Shown one piece after another: positions 6,951-15,712 of a stretch of 31,866 nucleotides of DNA. The stretch spans positions 1 to 31,866 of the forward strand of contig JAEYPM010000078.1 in NCBI GenBank assembly GCA_023410675.1, in the 5' to 3' direction. Within the stretch, counting starts at the first letter, position 1. Each line of letters begins with the position of its first letter. Below the pieces are notes generated by a model. It ran no database searches, had not been told where the DNA came from, and was given only the letters and a program-made list of their open reading frames with translations. Source of the DNA: Bacillota bacterium (lineage in GTDB: Bacteria > Bacillota > Clostridia > Lachnospirales > Cellulosilyticaceae). Both the position numbers and the translations under genes were made by a program.

Positions 6951-8342
6951 TTAAAAGTCTGCTGAACCAGTAGTTCTTGGGAATGGAATAACGTCTCTAA
7001 TATTGGTCATTCCTGTAAGATACATAATCAATCTTTCAAAACCAAGTCCAAAGCCTGCGTGTCTTGTTCCTCCAAAACGTCTTAAATCTATATACCACCA
7101 GTAATCTTCCTCATTTAATCCAAGCTCCTTCATTCTGCTAAGAAGCATGTCCAGTCTTTCTTCTCTTTGGCTTCCACCTATCAGTTCTCCAATACCAGGT
7201 ACTAAAAGATCCATTGCTGCTACTGTCTTATTATCTTCGTTCATTCTCATATAAAAAGCTTTTATTTCTTTTGGATAATCGATAACAAACACAGGTTTTT
7301 TGAAGTGTTCTTCAGTTAAATAACGTTCATGTTCTGTCTGAAGGTCGCAGCCCCAGTACACAGGATATTCAAAACTTTTCCCACTAGCTTTAAGTATTTC
7401 AACTGCCTCTGTGTAAGTAACCTTTCCAAACTCTGAATTTTGGATCTTTTGGAGTTTTTCTATAATTCCTTTTTCTACAAATTGATCAAAAAACTGCATT
7501 TCCTCTGGTGCATTGTTTAAGACATAATCAATCACAAATTTCAGCATATCTTCTGCTAGTCTCATATCATCACCTAAGTCTGCAAAAGCAATCTCAGGCT
7601 CGATCATCCAAAACTCTGCTGCATGTCTTGGAGTATTAGACTTTTCAGCTCTAAAGGTAGGTCCAAAAGTATAGACATCTCTAAATGCCATAGCAAAGGT
7701 CTCACCAGAAAGCTGACCACTTACTGTAAGACTTGCCATTTTACCAAAAAAGTCTTCACTAAAATCAACTTCTCCCTCTGGTGTGCATTTTGGCTCCTTA
7801 GGATCTAAGGTTGTTACGCGAAACATCTCCCCTGCTCCTTCACAATCACTAGCTGTAATAATTGGTGTATGGGCATAAACAAAACTTCTCTCTTGGAAAA
7901 ATTTATGAATTGCATAAGATGCTAAAGAACGTACTCTAAATACAGCTGCAAAAGTATTGGTTCTTGGTCTAAGATAGGCTATTTGTCTTAAAAACTCAAA
8001 GCTATGTCTTTTCTTTTGAAGTGGATATTCAGGAGGGCAATCTCCCTCAATTTCTATTTCTAAAGCTTGTAACTCAAAAGGTTGTTTTTGATTTGGTGTT
8101 GGAACGAGTTTCCCTGTTACAATAATGCTTGCTCCAACCCTAAGTTTAGCAATCTCTTTAAAATTGCTTAGATTATCTGCAAAAACTATCTGAAGGCCTT
8201 TAAAAAAGGTGCCATCATTTAAGTCTATAAAACCAAAAGTTTTTGAATCTCTTACTGTTCTTACCCAGCCAGCTACTGTAATCGTATTATTTTCATATGT
8301 TTTTGCTGCGTGATAAAGTTCTCTGATAGATGTTGTTTGCAT
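6951..8342 (-). CDS. asnS: Asparagine-tRNA ligase
   Basis: A 463-residue class IIb aminoacyl-tRNA synthetase that charges tRNA-Asn with asparagine in the cytoplasm. The N-terminal OB-fold anticodon-binding domain (about 15-105) opens with VAGWVRTVRDSKTFGFIDLN. The class II core follows, with motif 2 around TFRAEKSNTPRHAAEFWMIE and motif 3 in GFGLGFERLIMYLTG near the C-terminus, ending with RDVIPFPRT. The HAAEFWMIEPE sequence and the length point to AsnRS rather than AspRS. The start is ATG 8340-8342, with GGAGGAG eight bases upstream. It is preceded by a T-box leader with an AAC specifier, so expression should rise when uncharged tRNA-Asn accumulates. Confidence 0.97.
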   Translation of the reverse strand: MQTTSIRELYHAAKTYENNTITVAGWVRTVRDSKTFGFIDLNDGTFFKGLQIVFADNLSNFKEIAKLRVGASIIVTGKLVPTPNQKQPFELQALEIEIEGDCPPEYPLQKKRHSFEFLRQIAYLRPRTNTFAAVFRVRSLASYAIHKFFQERSFVYAHTPIITASDCEGAGEMFRVTTLDPKEPKCTPEGEVDFSEDFFGKMASLTVSGQLSGETFAMAFRDVYTFGPTFRAEKSNTPRHAAEFWMIEPEIAFADLGDDMRLAEDMLKFVIDYVLNNAPEEMQFFDQFVEKGIIEKLQKIQNSEFGKVTYTEAVEILKASGKSFEYPVYWGCDLQTEHERYLTEEHFKKPVFVIDYPKEIKAFYMRMNEDNKTVAAMDLLVPGIGELIGGSQREERLDMLLSRMKELGLNEEDYWWYIDLRRFGGTRHAGFGLGFERLIMYLTGMTNIRDVIPFPRTTGSADF

Positions 8343-8452
8343 ACTATTTTCTCCTCCATTTTCTACTTTATTATTTTGATAAATCCATAATATACATTTG
8401 TGTAATATAGTGAGTTCATATTTAATAGATGAATTCTATAGCATAATAAAAA

Positions 8453-8704
8453 GACTCCGTCACCTTATCCTATAAGGGACGAAGTCCTACTCCGCGATAC
8501 CACCCTAGTTGACTTCTTAATAAAAAGCCCTCTTGTGTTTAGATATAACGGTCTAACCCGTCTTAGCCTACTTAAAACCCTTTCGGTAAGAAACTCCAAG
8601 ATGTTCTTCAGCTTATACTTTGCTACCGATTTTCAGCTCCCTCGGCTCTCTGCATAGTCTATACTAACCTCATATATACACTTAAAAGCATCGTAAAAAC
8701 TTAC
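8453..8704 (-). promoter_or_regulatory. T-box riboswitch leader of asnS, Asn (AAC) specifier
   Basis: On the minus strand the T-box sequence AGGGTGGTATCGCGG (complement of 8492-8506) is followed by the terminator stem GACTTCGTC/GACGGAGTC (8486 down to 8453) and TTTTT. Stem I is closed by GTAAG/CTTAC (8700-8704 with 8586-8590). In the specifier loop, GAAGAACATCTTGGAG holds AAC (complement of 8603-8605), an asparagine codon matching the downstream gene. Uncharged tRNA-Asn should stabilise the antiterminator. The UGGU bulge would pair with a discriminator A, or by wobble with the G73 usual in bacterial tRNA-Asn. Confidence 0.95.
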
Positions 8705-8755
8705 TCTTCTTTTCATTGTTTTTTTCATATTTAATGTAACTTAATTGTATTTTAA

Positions 8756-8784
8756 ATTATATTGACTCAAATCTCAGTTGTCAA
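8756..8784 (-). promoter_or_regulatory. Consensus sigma-A promoter for asnS
   Basis: Read on the minus strand, TTGACA (complement of 8779-8784), 17 bases, TATAAT (complement of 8756-8761): a perfect consensus match. The -35 box lies inside the last codons of trmH. Transcription would start near 8749, just ahead of the T-box stem I. Confidence 0.88.
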
Positions 8785-9568
8785 GCCTTAACCTTTGTTT
8801 CATTACTTCATAGATGCAAATAGAAGCAGCAATAGAGGCATTCAAAGATTCCGCTCCTCCTGGCATATCAATCTTTATCTTATAGTCTGATAGTTGCTTT
8901 GCCCTATCTGATAGTCCATTCCCTTCATTTCCAATAAGAAGTGCTAGTCCCTTTTCAAAATGTACATCAGCCAATGACATAGCCTCTTCTAGTGCCGTAG
9001 CATAAATAGGAATATGATGCTGTTTAAGTAAACTTAGAGCCTCTTCTATAGAAACGTCCATAACAATATTCACATGAAATAATGAACCCATAGTAGAGCG
9101 AACTACTTTGGGACTATATAAGTCAACACATCCTTTAGTGAGTATAATATCTTTTATACCAAAAGCATGTGCTGACCGAATAATCGTGCCTAAGTTTCCC
9201 GGGTCTTGTATGTTTTCTAATAGTAAATAAGTCTCTTTGGCATCTATTTGCAAATGATCTATATCCAAAAAAGGTGCCTCTGCCACTGCCATAATCCCTT
9301 GTGGGGACATGGTATCTGCTATCTCTTCAAAGATATCCTGTGTTACAATGATCCATTTTTCCTTGTCAATAAAATATGCATGCTCTTTTTGATAGTCTTC
9401 TGTTGTAATATAGTACTTTACCATCTGTGTGTCAGGTATTTCTTTAACTGCACGCAATCCCTCAACAATAAATAACCTTTGCTCTTTTCTAGCTGATTTT
9501 TTCTTTTTAAGTAAAGTTATATTTTTGATGATGGGATTATTCATACTTGTTATATGTTTACTTGCCAT
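8774..9568 (-). CDS. TrmH/SpoU family RNA 2'-O-methyltransferase
   Basis: A 264-residue SPOUT-class enzyme that methylates a ribose 2'-OH in rRNA or tRNA using S-adenosylmethionine. Residues about 15-95 form the RNA substrate-binding domain (KEQRLFIVEGLRAVKE). The catalytic trefoil-knot domain carries the three family motifs: PGNLGTIIRSA with the catalytic Arg, LLIGNEGNGLS, and MPGGAESLNASIAASI at the SAM-binding knot. Length and domain order resemble Bacillus YsgA and RlmB-like proteins; the target nucleotide is unknown. The ATG at 9566-9568 lies inside the end of ktrA, giving an 11-base overlap that suggests translational coupling. The last codons hold the -35 box of the asnS promoter. Confidence 0.9.
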   Translation of the reverse strand: MASKHITSMNNPIIKNITLLKKKKSARKEQRLFIVEGLRAVKEIPDTQMVKYYITTEDYQKEHAYFIDKEKWIIVTQDIFEEIADTMSPQGIMAVAEAPFLDIDHLQIDAKETYLLLENIQDPGNLGTIIRSAHAFGIKDIILTKGCVDLYSPKVVRSTMGSLFHVNIVMDVSIEEALSLLKQHHIPIYATALEEAMSLADVHFEKGLALLIGNEGNGLSDRAKQLSDYKIKIDMPGGAESLNASIAASICIYEVMKQRLRLDN

Positions 9569-10223
9569 GACGTTTTTCTTCCAAGTCTTGAAGAGCTTTA
9601 TTTGTACCTACAACAACTAGCACATCTTTAGGTGAGATCAGGTAGTCAGGGCTTGGAGAAACTTCAATTTCTCCAGCATGGTCCACTGCAATTACGTTAA
9701 GCCCATGGCTCGCTCTTAAATTAAGTTCCCTAAAAGTTTTATTAACCCATTCTGGCAGAATAGCTATTTCAACTATGCTATAGTCAGGAGACAGCTGTAT
9801 ATAATCAATAATATTTCCTGACATAAGATTCATGGCAATACGTTTACCCATTTCATACTCTGGTAGAATAATTTGATCTGCACCGATCTTTTGGAGTACT
9901 CTTTGATGAATTTCACTACTTGCCTTTGCAACAACATGATTAATTCCTAATTCTTTTACAAGAAGCGTTATCATGATACTTGCCTGAATGTCTTTTCCTA
10001 TCGATACTATGGCTACATCAAAGTTTCTAATACCAAGTGAACGCAGTGTATCAGCATCTGTTGCATCAGCTTGAACTGCATGGGTTACAAATGCAGAAAT
10101 TTCTTGTATCTTATCCTCAGATTTGTCAACAACCATCACTTCATATCCAGATTCTGCAAGTGTTGTCGCAACACTAACACCAAATCTGCCTAATCCAAAT
10201 ATAATAAATTGTTTTGCCTGCAT
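9558..10223 (-). CDS. ktrA: Potassium uptake regulatory subunit KtrA (RCK/TrkA family)
   Basis: A 221-residue cytoplasmic gating subunit of the Ktr potassium (sodium-coupled) transporter, usually an octameric ring under a KtrB dimer. The N-terminal RCK domain starts with IIFGLGRFG, the dinucleotide-binding glycine motif, and the acidic residue closing the second strand is in VMVVDKSEDK. The RCK_C domain occupies about residues 135-218 (SIVEIAILPEWVNKTF onward), the part known to bind c-di-AMP in relatives. Length matches KtrA/KtrC (about 220). It follows ktrB by 17 bases and overlaps trmH by 11. The start ATG 10221-10223 has GAGGGGG upstream. Confidence 0.95.
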   Translation of the reverse strand: MQAKQFIIFGLGRFGVSVATTLAESGYEVMVVDKSEDKIQEISAFVTHAVQADATDADTLRSLGIRNFDVAIVSIGKDIQASIMITLLVKELGINHVVAKASSEIHQRVLQKIGADQIILPEYEMGKRIAMNLMSGNIIDYIQLSPDYSIVEIAILPEWVNKTFRELNLRASHGLNVIAVDHAGEIEVSPSPDYLISPKDVLVVVGTNKALQDLEEKRHGK

Positions 10224-10240
10224 CTCTTTTTCCCCCTCTA

Positions 10241-11686
10241 TTAACCTACAATGATCTTTTCTTCTGGATACTCAATTGTGCCTGAATTTTTTGCTTGCTT
10301 AATAGTAAGTGCCATTGCTATCGTAACTGGTCCAAGCCTTCCAATAAACATTGCAGTAGCAAGTACCAACTTTCCAAGCGTCGTAAGATTAGGTGTAAGA
10401 CCAAGTGTTAACCCTACTGTGGCAAAACCAGAAATAACTTCAAAACAAATATCCATAAAACTTGCATCTTCTGTTAAAGATAGTATCATAATTACTGTCA
10501 CAAGTACAGTCAGTGCAATCATGATCACTGTTAATGCTCGAACAATTATCTTAAATGAAACTTTTCGTCCAAACACCACTGTATCTTGTTTTCCTCGAAT
10601 AGTTGAAAACGCACATAATATAAGCACACCAATGGTAACCGTCTTAACACCTCCTGCTGTTCCTGCCGGTGAACCACCAATAATCATGAGAATCATCGTC
10701 ATTACCTTTGATGCATCTGTTAAACTATTTTGTCCCATTGTAAAAAATCCTGCCGTACGTGGTGATATAGACTGAAAAAAAGAAGCATATATTTTCTCTT
10801 TGAGCGTAAGCATACCTAGTGTTGATGGATTAGAAAATTCAACAGCAAAGAAAAAAACTGAACCAAATAAGATTAAAAAAGCTGATAAAGTCAGCACTAA
10901 CTTACTATGCAGTGACAGCTTGTAAAAAGCTTGCTTCCAAGTAAAATGTTTTTCTGCCTTTAACTTTATTTTAATCATATTAATGACATCCATCCATACA
11001 TTAAAACCTAGTCCTCCAAGCGTAATAAGTAGCATAATCGTAAAATTAAGCAGTCCATTTCCTACGTATGGTGCTAAGCTACTTGGTCCTATTAAATCAA
11101 ATCCTGCATTACAAAATGCTGATATTGAATGAAAGATTGAAAATGCCATCCCCCTAATTATTCCGTACTCAGGTATAAAAGTAAAAGATAGTAAGAGTGC
11201 ACCGATTAACTCTACAAGCAAAGTTCCTTTCACTATATTAATCGTAAATCTCACTATCCCTGATGTCGTTGTAAAGTTGTAAGCTTCCTGCATAATTAGC
11301 CTATTTTTTAGACTTATCTTTTTACCCATAAGGATCAGCATCATGCTTACTAGAGTCATAAAACCAAGCCCACCTATTTGTATACAAAGGATAATGACAA
11401 CTTTGCCAAAAACCGACCAATATTCAAAGGTATTGACCACAACCAGGCCTGTTACACAAACTGCCGAAGTTGTTGTAAAAAGTGCATCAATAAAGCTTGT
11501 CATTTGACCCGACTGGCTGCTAATAGGTAACATTAATAGAATTGTCCCAATAAGAATTACTAAGGCAAAGCTCATAGCTAGTATACGTGATGGTTTTAGA
11601 TGCTCAGATGAGAATAAACTATGTTCCTTTTTAATAAAACTAGGCGAATCATCTTTATACATTTTTATCCCTTTCTTTTTATACAT
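10241..11686 (-). CDS. ktrB: Potassium uptake transmembrane subunit KtrB (TrkH family)
   Basis: A 481-residue integral membrane pore subunit of the Ktr system, built from four M1-P-M2 repeats. The four pore loops with their selectivity glycines are visible in order: TTTSAVCVTGLVV, SAFCNAGFDL, SPRTAGFFTM and ISGFATVGLTLGL. The positively charged end of the last repeat, FIGRLGPVTI, is also typical. The ATG at 11684-11686 has GAGGA close upstream. A second in-frame ATG eight codons later (11660-11662) also has AAAGGG before it and could be the true start, giving 473 residues. It forms an operon with ktrA and trmH. Confidence 0.94.
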   Translation of the reverse strand: MYKKKGIKMYKDDSPSFIKKEHSLFSSEHLKPSRILAMSFALVILIGTILLMLPISSQSGQMTSFIDALFTTTSAVCVTGLVVVNTFEYWSVFGKVVIILCIQIGGLGFMTLVSMMLILMGKKISLKNRLIMQEAYNFTTTSGIVRFTINIVKGTLLVELIGALLLSFTFIPEYGIIRGMAFSIFHSISAFCNAGFDLIGPSSLAPYVGNGLLNFTIMLLITLGGLGFNVWMDVINMIKIKLKAEKHFTWKQAFYKLSLHSKLVLTLSAFLILFGSVFFFAVEFSNPSTLGMLTLKEKIYASFFQSISPRTAGFFTMGQNSLTDASKVMTMILMIIGGSPAGTAGGVKTVTIGVLILCAFSTIRGKQDTVVFGRKVSFKIIVRALTVIMIALTVLVTVIMILSLTEDASFMDICFEVISGFATVGLTLGLTPNLTTLGKLVLATAMFIGRLGPVTIAMALTIKQAKNSGTIEYPEEKIIVG

Positions 11687-12012
11687 TTATTCCTCGCACG
11701 CCGTCAATAGCTAGGCTACTAATTATGTGTGTAGAATTATGTATTATAAAAAAACACATACCTTATATATAATACCAATTTAGACTCATAAAATCCACAT
11801 AAATTTATCTTTCTATGACTTTTTATATCATAAATAATAAAAAGATGTAATATCAAAAAAATTAACTTATTGAAAACAGTATACTATCAACTTATTGATA
11901 ATAATTTTAAAAATAGATTATACTTTAGATACAAATAGTATAGGCTATATACTATTAAATCATACTATGCCCAATCATGCCAACTCTAGAAAGAACGATA
12001 AAGTATAAATAT
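11687..12012. other. Intergenic region upstream of ktrB
   Basis: A very AT-rich stretch with no credible gene. On the minus strand, TTGATA (complement of 11851-11856), 18 bases and TATGAT (complement of 11827-11832) make a possible ktrB promoter with a leader of about 140 bases. An inverted repeat AATAGTATA/TATACTATT (11934-11942 with 11948-11956) and two copies of CAATAAGTTGAT/CAATAAGTTAAT lie upstream and could be operator sites. I looked for a c-di-AMP (ydaO-type) riboswitch, which controls ktr genes in some Firmicutes, and see no matching conserved core. Confidence 0.45.
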
Positions 12013-12056
12013 ACTGCCCCATAAGATAGATTTAACCATCTAACTTATAGGGCAGT
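12013..12056 (-). terminator. Terminator of the pfkA-pyk-pyk operon
   Basis: ACTGCCC (12013-12019) pairs with GGGCAGT (12050-12056), and inner ATAAG/CTTAT and AGAT/ATCT pairings lengthen the stem. It starts 18 bases after the stop codon of the last pyk gene. On the minus strand it is followed by a U-rich tail (ATATTTATACTTT). Confidence 0.8.
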
Positions 12057-12074
12057 TTGTTAAAACACCTTGAT

Positions 12075-13832
12075 TTATACTGTTCCGTTATAAACGCATC
12101 CATTTTCACTATCTATTGTAATGATTGTATTGTTCTTGACTACTTCAACTATATTCTTAGCTCCAATAATAATTGGTATTTCTAGTGCCCGTCCAACAAT
12201 AGCTGCATGATTCGTTTCTTCTACCGAAGCATCTTCTACAACAATAGCACTTGCTTTTCTCATGTAAGGTAAGTAAGAGTTATCTGTCTTTCTAGTAACC
12301 AGTATATCCCCATTTCTAAAGAATTTTTCTGCTTCTTCTGGAACTTTAACAACACATGCTTTACCAGTTATACGTTCTTTACTAATCCCATATCCCTTTC
12401 CTAATACATCACCAACATACTGAACCTTAAGAATATTTGTTGTTCCTGCCACACCTACTGGTATTCCTGCAGTCAATACCACAACATCTCCTTGTTTGAC
12501 AAATTTCATTTCCTCTGCCTTATTTACAGCATTTTGAAATACCTCGTCTGCTGGTATTTGATCATCATAGTCCATGCGCAGTGGAATACATCCCCATACC
12601 AACCTAAGTTGGCGTGCTACTCTATCACTTTTTGTACATGCTATAATTGGGACACTAGGCTTAAACTTAGAAAGTTCTCTTGCTGTATAGCCTGATTTCG
12701 TTACTGTGACAATACAAGTAGCACCTAGGTCTTGAGCTGTAGTATTGGTAGCATGACTAATTCCATTTGTCATTGTCAGCTTACTACCTGTATTATCTAG
12801 TGATAGGTTATAAAACATGACTGCTTCTTCTGCTTTTTTTGCAATCCTCGCCATCATTTTAATGGCTTCAAGTGGATATGCTCCTTTAGCTGTTTCTCCA
12901 GAAAGCATAACAGCTGAGGTGCCATCAAAAATAGCATTGGCAACATCGCTTGCTTCTGCTCTTGTTGGCCTTGGATTAACAATCATGGATTCCAGCATTT
13001 GTGTTGCTGTAATAACTGGTTTCCCTATGGCGTTTGCTTTTTTAATGAGTAGCTTTTGTACTATTGGAACTTCTTCAGGAGGAATCTCAACCCCTAAGTC
13101 CCCTCTTGCTACCATGATGCCATCAGCTACTTCAAGGATCTCATTAATATTATTCACACCATCTCTATTTTCTATTTTAGCAATAATCTGTATATCTTGT
13201 CCGCCATTTGTTTCAAGTAAGTGGCGTATCTGAATAACATCATTTGCTGAGCGAATAAATGAGGCTGCTATATAGTCAAAACCTGCTTGTATGCCAAATT
13301 TAATATCTTCTATATCTTGGGCAGTAAGTGCAGGAAGGTTAACGAATATATCAGGAATATTGATTCCTTTTCTAGAACCCATCATCCCCCCATTTTCCAC
13401 TTCACACTCTACGTCAGTATTACTGATGTTCTTGACTCTTAAAGCAATAAGACCATCATCAATAAGAATAACACTTCCTCTTTTAACATCAAAGGGTAAG
13501 TTTTTATAACTGACACTCACTCTGCTTTCATTACCAACAACATCTTCTGTGGTAAGTGTAAATAAACTACCTATATCTAATTTAACTTCCTTATCATTTT
13601 CCATGATACCCGTACGTATTTCTGGTCCTTTGGTATCTAATATAAGTGGTACTTGTATGCCTAGCTCTGTTGTTGCCTTTTTAATGATATCAATCATCTT
13701 TGTATGTGATTTATGATCACCATGTGAAAAGTTCATACGAATGCCATCAATTCCAGCTAAGAGTATTTTTTTTACTATTTCTAGTTCGCTTGTCTTTGGG
13801 CCTAAAGTACAAATGATCTTAGTTTTTCTCAT
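12075..13832 (-). CDS. pyk: Pyruvate kinase with C-terminal PEP-utiliser-like domain (copy 1)
   Basis: A 585-residue glycolytic enzyme converting PEP and ADP to pyruvate and ATP in the cytoplasm. The TIM-barrel active site shows GIRMNFSHG, the catalytic lysine in IIAKIENRDG, metal ligands in GDLGVEIP and the signature ATQMLESM with PTRAEASDVANAIFDGTSAVMLSGE. The allosteric C domain follows (about 350-470). An extra domain of about 110 residues then resembles the mobile phosphohistidine domain of PEP synthase/PPDK, with ETNHAAIVGRALEIP at the histidine site; this extension is normal in Bacillus and many Clostridia. A longer frame begins at 13856, but ATG 13830-13832 has AGGAGG six bases upstream. 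It lies 97 bases after a second pyk, about two-thirds identical by eye. Confidence 0.96.
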   Translation of the reverse strand: MRKTKIICTLGPKTSELEIVKKILLAGIDGIRMNFSHGDHKSHTKMIDIIKKATTELGIQVPLILDTKGPEIRTGIMENDKEVKLDIGSLFTLTTEDVVGNESRVSVSYKNLPFDVKRGSVILIDDGLIALRVKNISNTDVECEVENGGMMGSRKGINIPDIFVNLPALTAQDIEDIKFGIQAGFDYIAASFIRSANDVIQIRHLLETNGGQDIQIIAKIENRDGVNNINEILEVADGIMVARGDLGVEIPPEEVPIVQKLLIKKANAIGKPVITATQMLESMIVNPRPTRAEASDVANAIFDGTSAVMLSGETAKGAYPLEAIKMMARIAKKAEEAVMFYNLSLDNTGSKLTMTNGISHATNTTAQDLGATCIVTVTKSGYTARELSKFKPSVPIIACTKSDRVARQLRLVWGCIPLRMDYDDQIPADEVFQNAVNKAEEMKFVKQGDVVVLTAGIPVGVAGTTNILKVQYVGDVLGKGYGISKERITGKACVVKVPEEAEKFFRNGDILVTRKTDNSYLPYMRKASAIVVEDASVEETNHAAIVGRALEIPIIIGAKNIVEVVKNNTIITIDSENGCVYNGTV

Positions 13833-13858
13833 ATAACGCCTCCTACTATTTATCATAT

Positions 13859-13887
13859 AATATACCTATTAACTTATTTAAAAACAA
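13859..13887 (-). promoter_or_regulatory. Possible internal promoter for the distal pyk
   Basis: On the minus strand: TTGTTT (complement of 13882-13887), 17 bases, TATATT (complement of 13859-13864), about 27 bases before the pyk start codon. It follows a hairpin, so this pyk could be expressed separately from pfkA and the first pyk. Confidence 0.4.
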
Positions 13888-13889
13888 AT

Positions 13890-13917
13890 AAGGAAGGAAA
13901 TGCTATCTCCCCTCCTT
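13890..13917 (-). terminator. Hairpin between the two pyk genes, terminator or attenuator
   Basis: On the minus strand AAGGAGGGGA (complement of 13908-13917) pairs with TTTCCTTCCTT (complement of 13890-13900), with two G-U pairs. A U-rich run (ATTTGTTTTT) follows. It starts 12 bases after the stop codon of the upstream pyk, so it could end transcription fully or partly between the two copies. Confidence 0.6.
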
Positions 13918-13929
13918 AGTATTTGTCAT

Positions 13930-15687
13930 CTACAAAACTGACCCATTATATATATAACCCTTAGTGCTATCTACAGTAATCATTCGTGAATTTCTTACAA
14001 CATCGACAATATTTTTAGCTCCTATAATAACTGGTATATCTAAAGTTTTTCCAACAATAGCAGCATGATTATTTTCAACTAATGAGTCATCTTCTACAAC
14101 TATGGCACTCGCTCTTTTCATATAGGGTAAATAAGAATTATCTGTTTTTGAAACCACTAATATATCACCTGTTTCAAAATATTTGTCTGCTTCTTTTACT
14201 GCCTTAATCACCCTAGCAGTGCCTGTTACTGACTTTTTTCCAAAGCCAACTCCTTTTGCAAGAACATTGCCTACGTATTGTGCTTTTAATATATTTGTTG
14301 TGCCTGAAACACCTACTGGAACACCTGCTGAAAGGACAACAATATCTCCTTGGTGTGCAAGTTGTATTTTTTCAACTTCTAGTACAGCTTTGTTAAACAC
14401 ATCATCTGTAGAATCTTCATCTGTATATTTCATAAGAATAGGTGTACATCCCCACACAAGGTTTATTTGACGTAAAACCCTTTCATCTGTTGTACATGCT
14501 ACAATAGGGCATGAAGGCTTAAACTTTGAAATAGCCCTTGCTGTATAGCCTGATTTTGTAATTGTAACAATGCATGCTGCTCCCAGTTCTTTGGCAGTAC
14601 TACATGTAGCATGGCTAATGGCATTGGTCATACTTGTTGTGTAACCCATTTCTGCTTTTTTAGTATATCTACCTGCTTGTGCCTCTGCAGCTAATGCGAT
14701 TCTGTTCATCATACTTACTGCCTCTAGTGGATAGTCCCCCTTTGCTGTTTCACCTGAAAGCATAATAGCTGAAGTGCCGTCAAAAATGGCATTAGCTACA
14801 TCACTTGCCTCTGCCCTTGTTGGTCTCGGGTTTCTGATCATAGAATCCAGCATTTGTGTTGCAGTAACAACTGTTTTACCCATTGCATTTGCCTTTTCAA
14901 TAAGTTCTTTTTGGACAATAGGCACTTCCTCGGCTGGTATTTCTACACCAAGGTCACCTCTAGCTACCATAATAGCATCGGCTACTTCCAATATTTCGTC
15001 AATATTATTGACACCTTCTCTATTTTCAATCTTAGCTATAATTTTAATGTCACTAGCATCACTTTCTTCTAGTACGTGCTTAATTTCAATAACATCACTT
15101 GCCTGACGAATAAAAGACGCTGCTATATAATCAAAGCCAACTTGTGCTGCAAATTTTACATCTAATATATCTTTTTCTGTAAGAGATGGTAAGTTGAGTG
15201 AGGCATCTGGAATATTAATGCCTTTTCGTGATCCTAGAAGACCTCCATTTTCAACTTGACACTCTATTTCAGTACCACTAATGTTTTTAACCTTGAGTGC
15301 AATAAGTCCATCATCAATCAAAATAATATTACCCTCTTGAAGATCTGAAGGTAGATTTTTGTAAGTCACGCTAACCATACGCTCATCGCCTTCAATCTCA
15401 TTGGTCGTTAATGTAAATAGTTCACCTACATTTAGCTTAACTTCCTCATCATCCTTGATGACACCAGTACGGATTTCAGGTCCCTTGGTATCTAATATCA
15501 TCGGAATGGGTCTATTAAGTTCTTCTCTTACTTTTATTACCTTCTTAACAGTTTCTCCATGTATTTCATGATTGTCATGTGAAAAATTAATCCTTATTCC
15601 ATCAATTCCAGCTAATATCATTTGTCTTATCGATTCTTCATCTCTAGTTTTTGGTCCTAATGTTGCTATTATTTTGGTTCTTCGCAT
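13930..15687 (-). CDS. pyk: Pyruvate kinase with C-terminal PEP-utiliser-like domain (copy 2)
   Basis: A 585-residue pyruvate kinase with the same domain order as its neighbour: barrel, allosteric C domain and a C-terminal phosphohistidine-type domain (NNHAAIVGKTLDIP). Active-site residues are present: NFSH near residue 34, IIAKIENREG, GDLGVEIP and PTRAEASDVANAIFDGTSAIMLSGE. One difference is INFSHDNH where the usual sequence, and copy 1, has NFSHG. The ATG at 15685-15687 is chosen because GAGGAGAG precedes it; the in-frame codons upstream run into the end of pfkA. It starts 25 bases after the pfkA stop, so the two are almost certainly co-transcribed, giving the ATP-PFK/pyruvate-kinase pairing common in Firmicutes. 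Confidence 0.96.
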   Translation of the reverse strand: MRRTKIIATLGPKTRDEESIRQMILAGIDGIRINFSHDNHEIHGETVKKVIKVREELNRPIPMILDTKGPEIRTGVIKDDEEVKLNVGELFTLTTNEIEGDERMVSVTYKNLPSDLQEGNIILIDDGLIALKVKNISGTEIECQVENGGLLGSRKGINIPDASLNLPSLTEKDILDVKFAAQVGFDYIAASFIRQASDVIEIKHVLEESDASDIKIIAKIENREGVNNIDEILEVADAIMVARGDLGVEIPAEEVPIVQKELIEKANAMGKTVVTATQMLDSMIRNPRPTRAEASDVANAIFDGTSAIMLSGETAKGDYPLEAVSMMNRIALAAEAQAGRYTKKAEMGYTTSMTNAISHATCSTAKELGAACIVTITKSGYTARAISKFKPSCPIVACTTDERVLRQINLVWGCTPILMKYTDEDSTDDVFNKAVLEVEKIQLAHQGDIVVLSAGVPVGVSGTTNILKAQYVGNVLAKGVGFGKKSVTGTARVIKAVKEADKYFETGDILVVSKTDNSYLPYMKRASAIVVEDDSLVENNHAAIVGKTLDIPVIIGAKNIVDVVRNSRMITVDSTKGYIYNGSVL

Positions 15688-15712
15688 AGTTCTCTCCTCA
15701 AAATCTAATAAA

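Noticed and set aside
10251..10775. A long plus-strand frame opposite ktrB
   Set aside because: A shadow of the membrane protein gene on the other strand; no ribosome site and no family resemblance.
11687..12012. A c-di-AMP riboswitch upstream of ktrB
   Set aside because: Such elements control potassium genes in some Firmicutes, but I cannot find the conserved core; the region is low-complexity AT-rich sequence.
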